Source of the DNA: Phascolarctobacterium_A succinatutens_B | GTDB lineage: Bacteria > Bacillota > Negativicutes > Acidaminococcales > Acidaminococcaceae | Direction: 5' to 3' | DNA: 64,000 nt | Assembly (NCBI RefSeq): GCF_958453765.1 | Contig: NZ_CAUDZA010000004.1 | Location: 44,557-108,556 of the forward strand | Part shown: positions 32,856 to 40,431 of the stretch, in pieces | Layout: every line of letters begins with the position of its first letter | Numbering within the stretch: the first letter of the stretch is position 1 | Program-made: the position numbers and the translations under genes | Notes under the pieces: model-generated | What the model was told of the DNA's origin: nothing | The model's input: only the letters and a program-made list of their open reading frames with translations | Databases searched by the model: none

Positions 32856-35800
32856 ATGAGTAACATTAGAAGACTTTTTGTAGAAAAGAAGGATGCCTTT
32901 GCTGTCGAAGCACATGGCTTGCTGGCAGACCTGCGCAACAACCTCGGTATGAGCAATCTTACCGGTATGCGTATCGTTAACCGCTATGACGTGATGGGCC
33001 TGAGCGATGAAGAATTCGCTATGGCTAAACAGCTTGTGCTGTCCGAGCCGCCTGTCGACAATGTCGTAGAAGAGGAGCTGCCGCTGGCTGCAGGCGAGGC
33101 TGCTTTCGCTGTAGAGCTGCTGCCTGGTCAATACGACCAGCGCGAGGATTTTGCCGAACAATGTATCCAGCTGATTACCCAAAAGGAGCGCCCGATGGTT
33201 GCTGCCGCTAAGGTATATGTGCTGGAAGGCGAGCTGACTGCGGAAGAAGTTGAAAAGATTAAGGCTTACTGCATCAACCCGATTGAAGCACGTGAGGCTG
33301 AACAGGCTAAGCCTGAAACCCTCATCAGCACCTGCGAGGAGCCGGAAAAGGTTAAGGCTGTTGCAGGCTTCCTGACCATGTCTAAAGAAGAGGCAGAAGC
33401 ACTGCGCCAATCCATGGGCCTGGCTATGAGCCTGGATGACCTGCTGTGGTGCCAAAAATACTTCAACGAAGAGCACCGCGAGCCGACTATTACCGAAATC
33501 CGTGTGCTGGATACCTACTGGTCCGACCACTGCCGTCATACCACCTTCATGACGCAGATTGAAGATGTAGATATCGTTCCCGGCACCTTTACCCAGCCTG
33601 TGCAAGAGGCTTATGACAAATATATGGCTGCCCGTGACGAGGTTTACGGTGAAGACACCGAGCGTCCGGTAACCCTGATGGATATTGCCGTAATCGGCAT
33701 GAAGAAGCTGCGCAAGGAAGGCAAGCTGGCTGACCTTGACCAATCCGAAGAAATCAATGCATGCTCTATCGTTGTGCCTATCGAAATCGACGGTAAGACC
33801 GAAGAGTGGCTGGTAATGTTCAAAAACGAAACCCATAACCATCCGACCGAAATCGAACCGTTCGGCGGCGCTGCTACCTGCCTCGGCGGTGCCATCCGTG
33901 ATCCGCTGTCCGGCCGTTCCTATGTATATCAGGCTATGCGTGTAACCGGCAGTGCCGACCCGCGCACCCCAATCAGCGAAACCCTGCCCGGCAAGCTGCC
34001 TCAGCGCAAGATTACCATCGGTGCAGCTGCAGGCTACAGCTCCTACGGCAACCAGATCGGTCTGGCAACCGGCCATGTACAGGAATACTATCATGATAAA
34101 TTTGTTGCGAAGCGTATGGAAATCGGCGGCGTAATCGGCGCTGCTCCCCGCAGTGCAGTTCGTCGTGAGCGTCCCGCTGCCGGTGATATCGTAGTGCTGT
34201 TGGGCGGCAAAACCGGCCGTGACGGCTGCGGCGGTGCAACCGGTTCCTCCAAGGAGCACACCGTTGACTCCCTCATGAGCTGCGGCGCAGAGGTACAGAA
34301 GGGCAATCCTCCGACCGAACGCAAAATCCAACGCCTGTTCCGCAACCCTGCCGTAACCGCAATGATCAAACGCTGCAACGACTTCGGTGCAGGCGGTGTA
34401 TCCGTTGCTATCGGCGAGCTGACCGACGGTCTTGTTATCGACCTCGATAAGGTTCCCAAGAAATACGAAGGCCTGGACGGCACCGAGCTGGCTATCTCCG
34501 AATCTCAGGAGCGTATGGCTGTTGTTATCGCTGCCGCTGACCGTGATGCCTTCATCAAATATGCTGACGAAGAAAACCTGGAAGCAACTGTTGTTGCCGA
34601 CGTTACCGAAGAACCGCGCCTGGTTATGTTCTGGCGTGGCGATAAAATTGTTGACCTGTCCCGCGCTTTCCTCGATACCAACGGCGTTGCACAGCACACC
34701 AATATCGTAGTAAGCGAAGAAAAAGAGGACAACGTATTCGAGCAGGTTCCTGCCGAAGTAACCTCCGCTGCTAACCTTGAGGCTGCATGGCTGGCTAACC
34801 TCGGCCGTCTGAATGTCTGCAGCGAAAAGGGCCTGTCAGAGCGCTTTGACAGCACCATCGGCCGCGGCACCGTAATGATGCCGTTCGGCGGCAAAACCCA
34901 GCTCACTCCGAGCGAGGGCATGGTAGGCCGCATTCCTGTGCTGCACGGCAACACCACCGCAGCCAGCGTAATGGCCTGCGGCTATAACCCGAACGTTGCC
35001 TGCTGGAGCCCGTTCCATGGCGCAATGTACGCTGTAACTGAATCCATAGTTCGTGCCGTAGCTCTGGGTGCTGATCCCGCTAAGCTGCGCCTGACTCTGC
35101 AGGAGTACTTTCCGAAGCTGCATGATGCCAAAAGCTGGGGCCAGCCGTTCAGCGCACTGCTGGGCGCTTTCACCGCACTTGATGCTCTGGACCTGCCGGC
35201 AATCGGCGGCAAGGACAGCATGAGTGGTACCTTCATGGATAAAACCGTTCCGCCGACACTCGTTTCCTTCGCAGTAGGCGTAATCGACGGCAACAAGGCT
35301 GTATCTGCCGACTTCAAGGCAGCAGGCGACAAGGTAATCTTCCTGTCCTGCCCGCGCAATAATGCCGAAGTTCTGGACTTTGCAGCCCTGAAGGAAAACC
35401 TGACCGCTGTACACAAGGCTATGGAAGCAGGCAAGATTGCTGCTGCTGCCGCTGTTAAAGAGGGTGGCGTAGCTGCACTGGTAACCACCATGAGCCTGGG
35501 CAACGAGCTTGGCTTTGAATTCATCAAACCGTTCCACGATACCGACAGTCTCTTCACTCTGCAGCCCGGCGGCATGGTCCTCGAGCTGGCAGCCGGCGTA
35601 GAACCGGAAGAGCTGTTCGAAGGCCTTGATTACATGCTGCTAGGCCACACTACTGCCGAAGCAGGCATCACCATCAACGATACCAAGATTGACGCTGCGA
35701 AAGCCTTTGCCGCATACCGCGAGCCGCTGCTGGGCATTTTCCCGGACGGCACTCCGAAGGCAGAAGAGCCTGCTGACATCGCAATGCCGCTGTACAAGAG

Positions 35801-36632
35801 CGAGCTGACTTTAACCGCTCCGGTGAATATCGCCAAACCGCGCGTATTCATCCCCGTATTCCCCGGCAACAACTGCGAATACGACAGCGCCCGTGCTTTT
35901 GAAGCTGCAGGTGCCGAAGCTAACACCTTCATCGTACGCAACCTTACCGCTGCTGCTATCGAAGAATCCGTAGAAGCAATGGTTAAATATATCAACAACT
36001 CCCAAATCGTTATGATTCCCGGCGGCTTCAGCGCCGGTGACGAGCCTGACGGCAGCGGCAAGTTCATCGCTACCATGTTCCGCAACCCGCGCATCAAGGA
36101 AGCAATCAGCGAACTCTTGGAAAACCGCGATGGCCTGATGCTGGGTATCTGCAACGGCTTCCAGGCATTGATTAAGCTCGGCCTCGTTCCGTACGGCGAT
36201 ATCCGCGACATGATAAGCGATGCACCGACCTTGACCTTCAACAACATCGGCCGCCATATTTCCCAGATTGTTACCACCAGAGTTGTTTCCAACAAATCTC
36301 CGTGGTTCAGCCTGTGCGAGCCCGGCGAAGAGCATGCAGTTGCCGTATCCCACGGTGAAGGCCGCTTCTACGCTCCGGAAAGCACTATCAAAGAGCTGTT
36401 CGCCAACGGCCAGGTTGCTACCCAGTATGTAAATGCTCAGGGCGTACCGACCATGAACACTCCGTTCAACCCGAACGGCAGCCTGTATGCTATCGAAGGC
36501 ATCACCAGCCCCGACGGACGTATCCTCGGCAAGATGGGCCACAGCGAGCGCTTTGCTCCGGGCCTGTTCCGCAATATTGCAGGCGACAAGGATCAGAAGA
36601 TTTTCCTGTCCGGCGTAAGCTACTTCAAATAA
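32856..36632 (+). CDS. purL: Phosphoribosylformylglycinamidine synthase, single-chain type
   Basis: It converts FGAR to FGAM with glutamine and ATP, the fourth step of purine synthesis. At 1,258 residues, the synthetase and glutaminase are in one chain, of the clostridial type. The synthetase part has YWSDHCRHTTF (about 226-236), FKNETHNHPTEIEPFGGAAT and GGKTGRDGCGGATGSS. The C-terminal class I glutaminase has FPGNNCEYDSARAFEAAG, the nucleophile Cys in LGICNGFQALIK and the partner His in VSHGEGRFYA. GGAGG at 32843-32847 sets the start at ATG 32856. It is transcribed alone, with no other pur genes in the window. Confidence 0.96.
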   Translation: MSNIRRLFVEKKDAFAVEAHGLLADLRNNLGMSNLTGMRIVNRYDVMGLSDEEFAMAKQLVLSEPPVDNVVEEELPLAAGEAAFAVELLPGQYDQREDFAEQCIQLITQKERPMVAAAKVYVLEGELTAEEVEKIKAYCINPIEAREAEQAKPETLISTCEEPEKVKAVAGFLTMSKEEAEALRQSMGLAMSLDDLLWCQKYFNEEHREPTITEIRVLDTYWSDHCRHTTFMTQIEDVDIVPGTFTQPVQEAYDKYMAARDEVYGEDTERPVTLMDIAVIGMKKLRKEGKLADLDQSEEINACSIVVPIEIDGKTEEWLVMFKNETHNHPTEIEPFGGAATCLGGAIRDPLSGRSYVYQAMRVTGSADPRTPISETLPGKLPQRKITIGAAAGYSSYGNQIGLATGHVQEYYHDKFVAKRMEIGGVIGAAPRSAVRRERPAAGDIVVLLGGKTGRDGCGGATGSSKEHTVDSLMSCGAEVQKGNPPTERKIQRLFRNPAVTAMIKRCNDFGAGGVSVAIGELTDGLVIDLDKVPKKYEGLDGTELAISESQERMAVVIAAADRDAFIKYADEENLEATVVADVTEEPRLVMFWRGDKIVDLSRAFLDTNGVAQHTNIVVSEEKEDNVFEQVPAEVTSAANLEAAWLANLGRLNVCSEKGLSERFDSTIGRGTVMMPFGGKTQLTPSEGMVGRIPVLHGNTTAASVMACGYNPNVACWSPFHGAMYAVTESIVRAVALGADPAKLRLTLQEYFPKLHDAKSWGQPFSALLGAFTALDALDLPAIGGKDSMSGTFMDKTVPPTLVSFAVGVIDGNKAVSADFKAAGDKVIFLSCPRNNAEVLDFAALKENLTAVHKAMEAGKIAAAAAVKEGGVAALVTTMSLGNELGFEFIKPFHDTDSLFTLQPGGMVLELAAGVEPEELFEGLDYMLLGHTTAEAGITINDTKIDAAKAFAAYREPLLGIFPDGTPKAEEPADIAMPLYKSELTLTAPVNIAKPRVFIPVFPGNNCEYDSARAFEAAGAEANTFIVRNLTAAAIEESVEAMVKYINNSQIVMIPGGFSAGDEPDGSGKFIATMFRNPRIKEAISELLENRDGLMLGICNGFQALIKLGLVPYGDIRDMISDAPTLTFNNIGRHISQIVTTRVVSNKSPWFSLCEPGEEHAVAVSHGEGRFYAPESTIKELFANGQVATQYVNAQGVPTMNTPFNPNGSLYAIEGITSPDGRILGKMGHSERFAPGLFRNIAGDKDQKIFLSGVSYFK

Positions 36633-36657
36633 GCTGAGGCTTAATAACGACACAATA

Positions 36658-36693
36658 AAACGCTCTGCTGACCGCAAGGTTGGCAGAGCGTTT
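36658..36693 (+). terminator. Terminator after purL
   Basis: AAACGCTCTGCTGACC pairs with GGTTGGCAGAGCGTTT around a GCAA tetraloop. The right arm ends in TTT. Confidence 0.9.
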
Positions 36694-36726
36694 CTGTATA
36701 TATGTGTATATTTTGGCTATCCTCAA

Positions 36727-36810
36727 AAACCGTACAAAACTGTACAAACCGTACAAACGTAGGCAGGGCAAGGCTTTGCGCATGTACGGTTTTGTATTGG
36801 TGTACGGTTT
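36727..36810. repeat. Nested CCGTACA palindrome, element 1
   Basis: Outer arms AAACCGTACA (36727-36736) and TGTACGGTTT (36801-36810), and inner arms AAACCGTACA (36746-36755) and TGTACGGTTT (36783-36792), are both perfect. A further CTGTACA lies between the left arms. The centre (GGCAGGGCAAGGCTTTGCGC) is shared with the element at 38885. The right end touches the stop codon of the HicB-like gene. Confidence 0.75.
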
Positions 36811-37195
36811 AAACGATTTTCAATTCTTTTACAAGAGCGTCCTGCAGCAGGCTGCTGAAATTGATATTAGCATCCAGAGCACGCTTATTGAGCCACGCAG
36901 GGATAGTCAGCGTCTTTTTAACAGACCTCGTGTTCTTTGCCAAGTCTATTTTGGACTGAATCAAGGAAGTATAGGTATTAGGTTCGGTCAATTTGATGTT
37001 TTGGGGAGCAGAAGCCTGAGGCAGCTTTTCGCCGCCCTCCAGCAGTCCCAGCAAAAAGCATTCCATCGCTTCCGCCGCGTTGGCCAGCAGCTCCTCCTGC
37101 GTATCGCCTTGCGTAAAGCAGCCCGGAAGGTCGGGGAATTCTGCCAACAGGCCATCATCATCAACATGAATAATTGCGGGATATATAACGAGCAT
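36809..37195 (-). CDS. HicB-family antitoxin-like protein
   Basis: The N-terminal HicB-like domain (YPAIIHVDDDGLLAEFPDLP, about 5-24, then GCFTQGDTQEELLANAAEAM) is a degenerate RNase-H-like fold. The C-terminal half ends with a ribbon-helix-helix-like DNA-binding stretch (KKTLTIPAWLNKRALDANIN). It is 128 residues long. AAAGGAGGC precedes ATG 37195. No HicA toxin (small dsRNA-binding-like protein with a conserved His) is seen on either side, so this is an orphan or a solitary regulator. Confidence 0.82.
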   Translation of the reverse strand: MLVIYPAIIHVDDDGLLAEFPDLPGCFTQGDTQEELLANAAEAMECFLLGLLEGGEKLPQASAPQNIKLTEPNTYTSLIQSKIDLAKNTRSVKKTLTIPAWLNKRALDANINFSSLLQDALVKELKIV

Positions 37196-37250
37196 GATGT
37201 AGCGCCTCCTTTATGTTCGATAATATACGGAAAGATACAATAGTATATAT

Positions 37251-37778
37251 TTATAGTTTCCTTGTATTTATTAATCCCTTATAAGTTAAGTAATGCTGCC
37301 AATCGGGACAACTAAAAATAACTTGCTTTAAGAAAGAAAATCGCGATTCGTCTGCATTTATAATCCAATATAAAGTATCTACAGCAATGTTAGAAGACAA
37401 ATCCAACGGCCAGCCATGATGTCCCGTGCCAATACATGGAATGGCTATTGTTTCACAACGATAGTATTCTGCTGCTTGTAGAATAGAGGCATAGCACTGA
37501 CTAAATTTTTCTATGTTTATATCATTCTTTATATAATACTTGGGAGTGAGAACATGAAAAATATATTTTGCCGGCAAATTAAATCCTGGTGTTGCAATAC
37601 ATTCACCTTCAACAAGACCATCAGCGCATTCTAAATACTTATCCAATTCTGCTTCTCCGGCACTTTCATATATTGATTTACAAATGCCAGAGCCTTTAAT
37701 TAAATGTTGATTAGCTGAATTGACAACAGCATCGCATTTTATCTCAGTAATATTGTTTTTGATAACCAAGTATTCCAA
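37251..37778 (-). CDS. Macro-domain (ADP-ribose-binding) protein
   Basis: It is a macro-domain fold with IKNNITEIKCDAVVNSANQHL near the N-terminus (phosphate-loop Asn), a central AKYIFHVLTPKY and a second loop IPCIGTGHHGWPLDLS. The usual GGGVD-type loop is replaced by IKGSGICKSI, which is unusual and may change specificity. The frame opens at TTG 37787 directly against AAGGAG, so TTG 37778, nine bases further in, is the likelier start (175 residues). It is divergent from the ADP-ribosylglycohydrolase gene, suggesting joint handling of ADP-ribose modifications. Confidence 0.8.
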   Translation of the reverse strand: MEYLVIKNNITEIKCDAVVNSANQHLIKGSGICKSIYESAGEAELDKYLECADGLVEGECIATPGFNLPAKYIFHVLTPKYYIKNDINIEKFSQCYASILQAAEYYRCETIAIPCIGTGHHGWPLDLSSNIAVDTLYWIINADESRFSFLKQVIFSCPDWQHYLTYKGLINTRKL

Positions 37779-37897
37779 TACAACCAACTCCTTATAAAAA
37801 TATAAAAGAAAAGTTTGAAAAGACTATCGAATTTATCTGTTTACAAACTCATTTTAGCACGTATATACGTACATCACAAGTAATATCGCAGCAATTA

Positions 37898-37906
37898 TGC
37901 TATAAT
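37898..37906 (+). promoter_or_regulatory. Extended -10 before the ADP-ribosylglycohydrolase gene
   Basis: TGC followed by TATAAT (37901-37906), with no clear -35, lies 33 bases before ATG 37939. Confidence 0.5.
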
Positions 37907-37938
37907 ATACATATAACAAATGAGTGGAGGCGTATACA

Positions 37939-38742
37939 ATGCTGGGTGCAATTATCGGTGATATTGTCGGTTCACGTTTTGAATGGGATAATTACAAAGC
38001 GAAGGATTTTGAGTTTTTGACTAATGACTGCTTTTTTACAGATGACAGCGTAATGTCTTTGGCGTTATGCGAGGCGCTTTTGGAGAGCAAGCCTGATTTC
38101 AGTGATTTGCGCGAGCAGGCTGTAGCAAAAATGCGTGACTTTGGTGACGCATATCCTGATGCTGGTTATGGCAGAACGTTTTCCTGCTGGCTTTATTTCG
38201 GCGACCCGCAGCCTTATAACAGCTATGGCAACGGTTAGGCAATGCGCGTGAGCGGTGTTGTCTATGCTGCGAATACTATGGAGCAGGTCAAACAGCTTTC
38301 GCTGATGGTGACAGATGTGACGCACAACCATCCGGAGGGCATTAAGGGAGCGGAAGCAACTGCCGTGGCAGCCTTTATGGCTAAGCAGGGCGCAGATATG
38401 CAAGCCATAAGGGATTATATTGATGCTAACTATTATCCTATGGACTTTACGCTCGATGGCATTCGCGATTCCTACATGTTCAACGAAACCTGCCAGAATA
38501 CCGTACCGCAGGCATTGATGGCCTTCTTTGAGTCGACAAGCTATGAAGATGCAATCCGTAATGCTATTTCTATCGGCGGCGACAGCGACACACTGGCAGC
38601 AATCACCGGGGCGGTAGCAGAATGCTACTACGGCATTCCGCAAAAACTACGGGAGCAGGGCATGAGCTATCTGGACGAAAGACTGCTTGGTGTATTGCGA
38701 GCTTTTGAAGAAAAGTATCCGCCGAAGATTGCGGAACTGTAA
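37939..38742 (+). pseudogene. ADP-ribosylglycohydrolase (DraG family) split by an in-frame amber codon
   Basis: The two open halves, 37939-38238 and 38242-38742, lie in the same frame and are separated only by TAG 38236-38238. The junction reads SYGNG-stop-AMRVSG, where the family has SYGNGSAMRVS, so a single Ser codon (probably TCG) became TAG. All metal-binding motifs survive: GAIIGDIVGSRFEW, FTDDSVMSLA and GGDSDTLAAITGAVAE. The intact enzyme (about 267 residues) would remove ADP-ribose from proteins or nucleic acids. GGAGG at 37926-37930 supports ATG 37939. The second half could start at ATG 38242, but would lack half the active site. Confidence 0.85.
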
Positions 38743-38829
38743 GAACATGCTGCTGATGAAAATATTATGGACCTATCCAAGCAATGGATTGCAGAAAATA
38801 TGGCAGCATCTAAGGTCCTGGCAGAATGA
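38743..38829 (+). pseudogene. 3' remnant of a Phd-type antitoxin gene
   Basis: Directly after the glycohydrolase stop and in the same frame, 28 codons (ADENIMDLSKQWIAENMAAS then KVLAE and TGA) closely match the C-terminus of the intact antitoxin at 39132 (DDEDIMKLSKRLIAKNMEAY then KALAE). There is no start codon or N-terminal domain. It looks like the tail of a second antitoxin copy left by deletion. Confidence 0.6.
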
Positions 38830-38846
38830 GTATTTTCTGATAAAAG

Positions 38847-38876
38847 TAATGATGATGTGTCAGAGCATCATCATTA
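38847..38876. other. Perfect 11-bp hairpin without U-tract
   Basis: TAATGATGATG (38847-38857) pairs exactly with CATCATCATTA (38866-38876) around an 8-base loop. No T-run follows, so it may protect mRNA ends or act as a weak bidirectional terminator. Confidence 0.55.
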
Positions 38877-38880
38877 AGAC

Positions 38881-38935
38881 AACAAAACTGTACAAACGCA
38901 AGCTGGGCAAGGCGTTGCGCGTGTACATTTTTTGT
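38881..38935. repeat. GTACA palindrome, element 2
   Basis: The stretch AAAACTGTACAAACGC, then GCTGGGCAAGGCGTTGCGC, then GTGTACATTTT is a diverged copy of the core of the element at 36727. The rest of the gap up to 39131 has a further inverted pair, TTCGTGTA and TACACGAA, at about 38970-39022. No gene is seen in this gap. Confidence 0.65.
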
Positions 38936-39070
38936 CATGGTGTCAAAAAATGTTGATTTTCCTAAAATATTCGTGTAAAAATATGCGAAAAAATGCGCTT
39001 TTTTTACACTAAACTACACGAATAGTAAAATTCATGCGTTCACAATCATAGTCAATCGCTCAAAATTAGG

Positions 39071-39103
39071 TTGAATTTCTCCTAGAAGCTGGCTATAATA
39101 TAG
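39071..39103 (+). promoter_or_regulatory. Promoter and possible operator of the phd-doc module
   Basis: TTGAAT (39071-39076) and TATAAT (39094-39099) are 17 bases apart. The -10 lies inside the palindrome CTATAATATAG (39093-39103), a fitting site for autorepression by the antitoxin. That role is inferred. Confidence 0.6.
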
Positions 39104-39131
39104 TTAAAGAAATATACGAGGAGGTAAGAAA

Positions 39132-39374
39132 ATGAATATCAATACTAAAAATATGGTTTCTATTACAGAAGCTAATCAAAACTTCTCCAGAATTGCCCGT
39201 ATGGTTGATGAAAATGGTTCTGTATTAGTTCTGAAAAATAATGCTCCACGTTATTTGATTATAGAATATAGCATTGCAGAACAAGAAGAAGATGCCGATG
39301 ATGAAGATATTATGAAGCTTTCCAAACGATTAATTGCTAAAAATATGGAAGCATATAAGGCTCTGGCAGAATGA
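39132..39374 (+). CDS. phd: Phd/YefM-family antitoxin
   Basis: This 80-residue antitoxin has the Phd fold N-terminus (MVSITEANQNFSRIARMVDE, about 8-27, then GSVLVLKNNAPRYLII), which binds DNA as a dimer. An acidic disordered-to-helical tail (EEDADDEDIMKLSKRL) should cap the toxin. The last four bases overlap doc (ATGA), and GAGGAGG precedes the start. Phd normally represses its own operon. Confidence 0.92.
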   Translation: MNINTKNMVSITEANQNFSRIARMVDENGSVLVLKNNAPRYLIIEYSIAEQEEDADDEDIMKLSKRLIAKNMEAYKALAE

Positions 39375-39748
39375 TTGTTTTGACAAAAACTCAAATACTA
39401 AAATTACATTCTCAGCTTATTGCAATCACCGGGGGAACTGACGGAGTAAGAGATCACGGGTTGCTTGAATCAGCACTACAGGCTCCTTTTCAGGGATTTT
39501 CCGGAGTTGATATCTTTCCCACAATACAGCAAAAGGCGGCTCGCTTAGCTTATGGCTTGATAAAAAACCATGCCTTCATCGACGGAAATAAGCGCATTGG
39601 AGCACATGTTATGTTAATGTTTCTGATGCTTAACAAAATTGAATTAGTATATAGTCAGCAGGAGTTAATAGATGTAATTTTAGCAGTAGCTTCCGGTAAG
39701 AGCAATCTTGATGATTTGGTGCAATGGGTTTTAGAACATCAACTCTGA
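39371..39748 (+). CDS. doc: Doc-type toxin (Fic fold)
   Basis: Doc toxins are Fic-fold kinases that phosphorylate and inactivate EF-Tu. The Fic motif is HAFIDGNKRIG at residues 67-77, with catalytic His67, the phosphate-binding GNK and Arg75. A family segment DHGLLESALQAPFQGF precedes it. The 125-residue length is normal. Expression is coupled to the antitoxin by a four-base overlap. The exact target of this copy is not known. Confidence 0.92.
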   Translation: MIVLTKTQILKLHSQLIAITGGTDGVRDHGLLESALQAPFQGFSGVDIFPTIQQKAARLAYGLIKNHAFIDGNKRIGAHVMLMFLMLNKIELVYSQQELIDVILAVASGKSNLDDLVQWVLEHQL

Positions 39749-40032
39749 TCAAAACTGTGCAGAGCCTGTACAATCCTTATCACGAGATGGATATCCGCCA
39801 TTTTACGGAGAAGATGACGGAGCTTTATAAAGAAGCGAAAAAGGACACGAACCTGAAGCTGTTGCGCCAGAGGGCAAAGCTGACGCAAAGGGAGCTGGCA
39901 GAGGTTCCGCTGCGCACTGTGCAGCAGTATGAGCAGCGACAGAAGAATATTAACCGCGCGCAGGCAAAAACGCTTGCCAGAATAGCCAAACAGCTTTATT
40001 GTAATATCGAGGATTTACTGGAGAAGGTCTAA
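39724..40032 (+). pseudogene. Truncated XRE-type helix-turn-helix protein (remnant)
   Basis: The reading VQSLYNPYHEMDIRHFTEKM, then a C-terminal HTH (LTQRELAEVPLRTVQQYEQR), corresponds to the middle and end of a family of about 150-residue HTH proteins; its N-terminal part is missing. In relatives the helix turn reads LAE-(I/K)-S-G-VPLR, so about three residues of the turn are deleted, which should harm DNA binding. The open frame begins inside the end of doc with no ribosome binding site. I regard it as decayed. Confidence 0.55.
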
Positions 40033-40036
40033 ACAG

Positions 40037-40120
40037 CTAAAAACCGTACACAACAAATAAAACCGTACAGCCCCAAAGCCTTATGCAGCAAGGGGTTGTA
40101 CGGTTTTGTACGGTTTTTAG
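40037..40120. repeat. Nested CCGTACA palindrome, element 3
   Basis: The outer arms CTAAAAACCGTACA (40037-40050) and TGTACGGTTTTTAG (40107-40120) form a perfect 14-bp match. The inner arms AAAACCGTACA (40059-40069) and TGTACGGTTTT (40097-40107) extend through CCCC/GGGG. It forms a long hairpin with one 8-base bulge and can act as a terminator in both directions. It shares its arm sequence with the element at 36727. Confidence 0.8.
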
Positions 40121-40127
40121 AGAGCGC

Positions 40128-40397
40128 TCAGCCCTTATAGAAAAAATAGCTGATGAGTGCTACCTGCAGGAAGAAGATGAGCGGTACGCCGAAGATGAAT
40201 TTCAGATGCTGTGTCTTGTGGCGGAAAAGCTGCATGGCAATAAATGCGCCTGCGCTGCCGCCGAGCGCTGCTAAAAGCAACAGCACTATTTCCGGCACAC
40301 GCCAGCTATGCAGCTTGGCGAAGGCTTTATCCGCACCGTAGACGACAAAGGCGGTGCAGTTGATGAAGATCAGGTAATAATATAAAACGCTGTGCAT
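40128..40397 (-). CDS. DUF1294 small membrane protein
   Basis: This 89-residue protein has three hydrophobic segments. The family motif is YGADKAFAKLHSWRVPE (about 20-36), then LLLLAALGGSAGAFIAMQLFRHKT (split around residue 50) and the C-terminal FIFGVPLIFFLQVALISYFF. DUF1294 proteins are inner-membrane proteins of unknown function, sometimes fused to cold-shock domains. GAGGG lies eight bases before ATG 40397. It is 34 bases downstream of hydF on the same strand. Confidence 0.88.
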   Translation of the reverse strand: MHSVLYYYLIFINCTAFVVYGADKAFAKLHSWRVPEIVLLLLAALGGSAGAFIAMQLFRHKTQHLKFIFGVPLIFFLQVALISYFFYKG

Positions 40398-40431
40398 GGT
40401 TCATACCCTCACTTTCTCCTGTTCAGCTGCT

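Noticed and set aside
32763..34697. Minus-strand open frame of 644 codons opposite purL
   Set aside because: It is antisense to an unmistakable purL; the reading has no domain and arises from third-position GC bias.
36680..37243. Plus-strand open frame of 187 codons over the HicB-like gene
   Set aside because: It starts in the purL terminator and crosses the palindrome; the minus-strand reading has a family match and an AAAGGAGG site.
37251..37787. Start of the macro protein at TTG 37787
   Set aside because: The AAGGAG touches this codon with no spacing; TTG 37778 has nine bases of spacing.
38236..38238. TAG read as pyrrolysine in the ADP-ribosylglycohydrolase
   Set aside because: The position is a conserved Ser in the family, the codon is one base from TCG, and no pyl genes are seen in the window.
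38687..38956. Plus-strand 89-codon frame after the ADP-ribosylglycohydrolase
   Set aside because: It begins inside the enzyme gene and runs through the hairpin and palindrome; the antitoxin remnant lies in another frame.
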